Source of the DNA: DSOI01 sp041394885
GTDB taxonomy: Bacteria; Acidobacteriota; Terriglobia; Bryobacterales; Bryobacteraceae
Length of the DNA: 64,000 bases
Assembly: GCA_041394885.1 (NCBI GenBank)
Contig: JAWKHI010000037.1
Coordinates: forward strand, 1-64,000
Direction of reading: 5' to 3'
In this document: positions 62,661 through 64,000 of the stretch, one piece after another
Position numbering within the stretch: position 1 is the first letter of the stretch
Layout: the number at the start of each line of letters is the position of its first letter
Notes under the pieces: generated by a model
Databases searched by the model: none
Seen by the model: only the letters and a program-made list of their open reading frames with translations
What the model was told of the DNA's origin: nothing
Position numbers and translations under genes: made by a program

Positions 62661-64000
62661 ATGAAGTGCACCATTGCGACTCTTATTATTAGCACTCTCG
62701 CGTCTTCCGTTGCGGCGGTGGGAGCGGTGCGCCGAGACGCCCCGGAGACGGGCGACCGGCCGGGACATCCGTTTACGCTCTCAAACGTGGACTCCATCGA
62801 CAATGTAACCGGAAACGTAGCGCTCCGCATACCGATCGCGTCGCTGCCCTCGGGCCACGGCGGCATGTCTCTCGGCGTCGACTTGCTCTACAATTCCGCC
62901 CAAGTGAGCCGCTCTGTTACTAACACGCTGTACCCGCTGACGCAAGATCTCATTCACAAACTCGAACCCCCTTTCGGTGGCAATACTTGGAGGTACGGAG
63001 GGTTCACATTCGGATACGAACAAGAGACTCGGTCTACTGCCCCCCTCGACTGCCAATCTCCCGAAGCCGACAAGAAGTTTCGCCTCTGGATCAATCTACC
63101 GGACGGGAGCCGCCGACTAGCGCGGCTCTACCCACGTCCAGGCAAGGAGATGACGGACAATAATGGCGACGGCTTCTATTCGTACACCGTCTGGGGACAG
63201 GACCTCGGCTGCTCGCCGGACAACTATACGGCAGGGCCCATGGTCTACTACACAACGGATTCCAGCAATATCCGAATCGAGTTTCGGGCGAACGGATGCA
63301 GTCCGGGCGGCTATCCGCCGTCTTCGTTCGATTGGATGATCTACTTGCCGGACGGAACGCGAGCGGGCGGCTGTGGCGGCGGGGCGTCGGAAATCGGATC
63401 CGCAACGGCAGTCTACGACCGAAACGGAAACAGAGTCACGATCAGTGGGACACTTGCCGTAGGCGGATACAGCATTGTCAACATCGAAGACGGCGACTCG
63501 CGTGAAATCAACATTGGCTATCACGTCAATACCAGCGGCCAGATCCACGATGAAATCGAGTGGACGACCTCCGACGTCAATACCAATGGCTTTACAGCGA
63601 AAGTAGCGATCGTACATTACGCGCCGATTCAACAGCCAACGGGCGTCATCCACTACTGTACAGCGGGCGGCAACACGTGCGAATTGTGCTCCGCGGGTAG
63701 CCAAGGGTGCGGCCAGAACGGGAGCTACTCTCTCGCGTTCGTCCCAGTGTCTCAGGTCCAATTGCCCGTAACGACGTCCACGACTACGTTCGACTTCGAT
63801 TATTCCTGCCCGCCGACGGCGACTCCCTGCTGGAAGGAACTTCGGTCGGCCACGATGAAGACTGGAGGAGCCTTCAAGTACAAGACGAAGTACAAATACC
63901 AGTACGAAGGCGTGAACTCCACGAGAGGAGCGGGCGACCCCGAGCTCAACAACCTTGTTGACAACCCCATTGTGGAGAAGATGTTCTGCTTTCTCGAGAC
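62661..64000 (+). CDS. RHS/YD-repeat-like exported protein, 3'-partial
   Basis: Open from ATG 62661 (GCGAGGGA 5 nt upstream) to the window end, 446 codons, no stop. The signal peptide (MKCTIATLIISTLASSVAAVGA) is followed by SNVDSIDNVTGNVALRIPIASLPSGHGGMSLGVDLLYNSA, the start typical of RHS-repeat wall proteins. Cys-rich loops (CTAGGNTCELCSAGSQGCG; SCPPTATPC) follow. The repeat core and any toxin tip would lie outside the window. The frame-broken gene upstream is 10 bp away and may be a partner. Less GC-rich than the rest of the window. Confidence 0.75.
   Translation, partial: MKCTIATLIISTLASSVAAVGAVRRDAPETGDRPGHPFTLSNVDSIDNVTGNVALRIPIASLPSGHGGMSLGVDLLYNSAQVSRSVTNTLYPLTQDLIHKLEPPFGGNTWRYGGFTFGYEQETRSTAPLDCQSPEADKKFRLWINLPDGSRRLARLYPRPGKEMTDNNGDGFYSYTVWGQDLGCSPDNYTAGPMVYYTTDSSNIRIEFRANGCSPGGYPPSSFDWMIYLPDGTRAGGCGGGASEIGSATAVYDRNGNRVTISGTLAVGGYSIVNIEDGDSREINIGYHVNTSGQIHDEIEWTTSDVNTNGFTAKVAIVHYAPIQQPTGVIHYCTAGGNTCELCSAGSQGCGQNGSYSLAFVPVSQVQLPVTTSTTTFDFDYSCPPTATPCWKELRSATMKTGGAFKYKTKYKYQYEGVNSTRGAGDPELNNLVDNPIVEKMFCFLE

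Overview
The window reads as the chromosome of an acidobacterium of the Bryobacterales (Solibacter/Bryobacter-like) group. Evidence: high G+C, a large TonB-dependent receptor with an N-terminal carboxypeptidase-regulatory domain, two big exported proteins of the SBBP/beta-propeller class (one ending in the C-terminal domain first catalogued from Solibacter), many exported hydrolases, Tat-exported sulfatase and PhoD-type phosphatase, and an HspR-type heat-shock operon. No rRNA, tRNA or CRISPR array was seen.

Layout. 1-2024: phage remnant, a 5'-cut small zinc-ribbon protein and a P27-type small terminase gene split by an intact IS630-family element. 2075-9472: two giant exported proteins (BACON/propeller protein, TonB-dependent receptor) separated by a 403-bp element bounded by perfect 35-bp inverted repeats. 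9784-13656: ComM/YifB ATPase, a collagen-like exported protein, and a short gene that carries all the active-site residues of ribosome-inactivating proteins (ricin/Shiga A-chain fold), the most unexpected gene here. 13659-19441: two coupled exported proteins, a plus-strand trio (exported methyltransferase, PL22 oligogalacturonate lyase-like protein, tartrate/malate-type dehydrogenase) and a Clp-N/DinB fusion. 19535-26110: an unknown protein, Zn-dehydrogenase, rhamnulokinase and a three-domain regulator in overlapping frames, an Rrf2 regulator, and clpP with a terminator. 26125-29429: PhoD phosphatase, esterase-propeller fusion, MITE-like repeat. 29439-33161: dnaK-dnaJ-hspR with a HAIR operator lying on the dnaK promoter. 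33148-43767: modA, a broken patatin gene, a flavin disulfide reductase, prfB with the programmed +1 frameshift, an SBBP protein overlapping an Lgt-like gene, a thioredoxin-like protein, a glycosyltransferase and a TPR protein. 43875-50114: SMP-30-like protein, VapBC-type toxin-antitoxin pair, DUF1080 protein, lipA, an MBL-fold hydrolase, amt-glnK. 50125-55814: three amidohydrolases in an overlapping operon, and a sulfatase. 55947-64000: ribBA with a degenerate GTP-cyclohydrolase half, a cytochrome c/ankyrin/toroid fusion, a decayed M24 peptidase, a family of unknown function, and an exported-protein gene with a frame break at a 10-G run leading into an RHS-like gene that leaves the window.

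How they work together. Plant- and polysaccharide-derived sugar use (oligogalacturonate lyase-like, rhamnulokinase, DUF1080, sulfatase, TonB receptor) is the commonest theme, with housekeeping genes (prfB, lipA, clpP, dnaK/J, ribBA) scattered between. Gene order is mostly short operons with 3-14 bp gaps or 4-bp stop/start overlaps. At least three genes are visibly broken (P27 terminase, patatin, M24 peptidase), two IR-bounded elements are present, and one gene has a homopolymer frame break.
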